From the NCBI RefSeq assembly GCF_006965485.1, contig NZ_CP041360.1:2108001-2172000 (forward strand): 64,000 nt of DNA. Reading direction: 5' to 3'. Below the pieces are notes generated by a model. It was not told where the DNA came from. It saw only the letters and a program-made list of their open reading frames with translations, and ran no database searches. The translations under genes were made by a program, and so were the position numbers. This DNA comes from Spirosoma sp. KCTC 42546 (GTDB lineage: Bacteria; Bacteroidota; Bacteroidia; Cytophagales; Spirosomataceae). This document shows positions 62,717 to 64,000 of the stretch, one piece after another; within the stretch, counting starts at the first letter, position 1, and every line of letters starts with the position of its first letter.

Positions 62717-63799
62717 TCACCGATTTGCCCCCGAAATAGGGTCAATGGGTTTACCAACCGGATGATCTGTTTTAAAATCAAACCCCAGCAACTGAGCCAG
62801 GGTAGCGGCTATCTGATTCTGAAAGAGGACAGGGCCGTTTTTCTGCTCACCCGTCGCCGAAATTCCTGGTCCCATAGCCGCCATCCAGATCTGATACGAG
62901 TCGGCCGTTTTGGTGCCGTGATCTTTCCAGCGGGCTTTGGGCGTATGGCCCCGGCCATGATCGGTCGTAATGACAATGGCCGTTTTTCCGGCATACTGCG
63001 GCATTTTCTGAATCACTTGCCACAAATTGGCCAGGTACCCATCAATCGACTGAAGCATCCGGAGGTGATCCAGATAGCGTCCGGCATGGGCCAGATCATC
63101 CGTTTCATCGAACGACAAAAACAGTACCCGTGGCTGGTTTTGCTTAACGTATTGCCGGGCCGCAAAATACGTCAGGAAATCAGCCCGAACGCCATCGCCG
63201 TTTTCTCGTGGGTACAAGGCTGTAATATCACTCAACAACGAGTCGGTAGCGGTGCGCGGCTTACTGGGCTCGTTAGCCGAACTGGCGTAGATTCCGGTTT
63301 TGGTTTCATTGACGGCAGCTTCAATCACGTCCCAGGACGAAAATACGGCCACTTTTCCGCCAAAACCAGGTTGCTTGTTCAAAAACTCCAGCACCGTGAC
63401 GTTTGGGTTGTCGATTTTATCGTTCGACTTGATCCGGTCATCGGCGTACCCGCTCAGGATTTCGTTATAACCGGGATAACTGAACCAGTGGGGGTTGGAT
63501 ACGTTCATGCGGCTGCCCAGTTGCCGATTACCATAGAGCTGACCCTGTTGTCCAATGGTATTCCAGATAAAGGGCGTAAGTCGCTTCCGCCGTTCGACAG
63601 GGCTAGCCACCCAGAATTGTTTATGGGCACTGGCCGTATCGCGACTGAATACCGGATCAAACAAAAGGGTTGAATCGGCCCCGTTGAAAATCTCCTGCCA
63701 GCGCACGCCATCCAGTGTTACCAGAATGATGTTCTGAGCCGGTTGAGCCCGTGCGAAGGAGCCGATCAAAAAAACAATGAGATAAGCGAAAAGGCGCAT
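62717..63799 (-). CDS. Alkaline-phosphatase-superfamily phosphodiesterase/phosphatase, secreted
   Basis: 360 residues. Signal peptide (LFAYLIVFLIGSFARAQ). First metal Asp D30 in IILVTLDGVRWQEIF; a candidate nucleophile Ser107 in HWFSYPGYNEILSG; further metal ligands in SFDETDDLAHAGRYL and ITTDHGRGH. This is the nucleotide pyrophosphatase/phosphodiesterase branch. It hydrolyses a phosphate diester or ester in the periplasm. First gene of the phosphate-ester group, 31 bp before the metallophosphoesterase gene. Confidence 0.85.
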   Translation of the reverse strand: MRLFAYLIVFLIGSFARAQPAQNIILVTLDGVRWQEIFNGADSTLLFDPVFSRDTASAHKQFWVASPVERRKRLTPFIWNTIGQQGQLYGNRQLGSRMNVSNPHWFSYPGYNEILSGYADDRIKSNDKIDNPNVTVLEFLNKQPGFGGKVAVFSSWDVIEAAVNETKTGIYASSANEPSKPRTATDSLLSDITALYPRENGDGVRADFLTYFAARQYVKQNQPRVLFLSFDETDDLAHAGRYLDHLRMLQSIDGYLANLWQVIQKMPQYAGKTAIVITTDHGRGHTPKARWKDHGTKTADSYQIWMAAMGPGISATGEQKNGPVLFQNQIAATLAQLLGFDFKTDHPVGKPIDPISGANR

Positions 63800-63848
63800 A
63801 GGTAGTAGATAAGGTGTTTAAACTTTCATTTTCTAGCTAGAATTAGCG

Positions 63849-63937
63849 CGTTTTTTGTCATTCCGACGCAGGAGGAATCTCAAGCTTGATGAATATGGAA
63901 GCTTGAGATTCCTCCTGCGTCGGAATGACAAAAAACG
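63849..63937. repeat. 39-bp perfect inverted repeat of the GTCATTCCGACGCAGG type
   Basis: Arms 63849-63887 and 63899-63937 are exact reverse complements around an 11-nt loop, upstream of the right-most gene. It may be a terminator of a gene beyond the window or a mobile palindrome. Confidence 0.75.
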
Positions 63938-64000
63938 GTTCAGTTTTAAAGAAATTCAGTAAGTTTAAATAGTGACAGAACAAACTAAGACAACTATTGT

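Noticed and set aside
62762..63673. 303-codon plus-strand frame antisense to the phosphodiesterase gene
   Set aside because: The minus-strand frame has a signal peptide and metal-site motifs; the plus frame has no recognisable motif.

Overview
The window looks like a chromosomal segment of a Bacteroidota bacterium, most likely Cytophagales, Spirosomaceae (Spirosoma-like). This placement is inference. It rests on a protein with a type IX secretion sorting domain, GH92 and GH2 glycosidases, an UpxY-type NusG antiterminator, weak Shine-Dalgarno signals, TAnnTTTG-like promoter elements, and many long intergenic palindromes. No rRNA, tRNA, CRISPR array or transposase was seen.

Layout. 1-4.2 kb: the 5' end of a lipoprotein-like gene, a GH2 glycosidase, a soluble histidine kinase and a single-domain response regulator. 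4.3-11.3 kb: two exported ferritin-like proteins, an esterase lipoprotein with the relic of a second copy behind it, a medium-chain oxidoreductase, Dps, and a GH92 mannosidase. 11.7-15.4 kb: a secreted SGNH esterase with DUF11 repeats, an exported RidA-like protein and a phosphoglycerate mutase. 15.5-21.7 kb: a sugar-acid catabolic cluster. Glucarate dehydratase (GudD-like), a HpcH/HpaI aldolase (GarL-like), tartronate semialdehyde reductase (GarR-like) and a GntP permease together make a D-glucarate/galactarate route to pyruvate and glycerate. A divergent, exported enolase-superfamily enzyme lies beside it. 21.8-27.9 kb: a minus-strand set of envelope genes. It ends in a 47-residue ORF whose leader fits the lasso-peptide consensus position by position, and it includes a YjbH-like exopolysaccharide outer-membrane protein split over two genes.

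28.3-56.1 kb is an exopolysaccharide/capsule locus. A CpsB/CapC phosphatase gene lies at one end. UpxY, a LytTR regulator, an initiating sugar transferase, Wza and a Wzc tyrosine kinase with a Gly-Tyr tail lie at the other. Between them, tightly packed and often overlapping, are seven glycosyltransferase genes counting the WcaI-like one, three hexapeptide acyltransferases, two polysaccharide pyruvyl transferases, a Wzx flippase, a Wzy-like polymerase, a GMC oxidoreductase/aldo-keto reductase pair and a 1017-residue exported protein. The locus is clearly more AT-rich than its flanks, most of all at 44-50 kb. Homopolymer tracts inside a glycosyltransferase gene (G10) and the polymerase gene (A10) are candidate phase-variation sites.

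56.5-63.8 kb: a DUF5690 transporter, a HicB antitoxin beside a HicA gene broken by an in-frame TGA, and a minus-strand group of phosphate-ester enzymes. These are a beta-propeller/phosphoesterase fusion, a PhnZ-like HD-domain oxygenase, a calcineurin-like phosphoesterase and an alkaline-phosphatase-superfamily enzyme.

A recurring theme is long inverted repeats between genes. In several cases (GH2, WcaI-like, DUF5690) the repeat overlaps the gene and supplies its stop codon and last residues.
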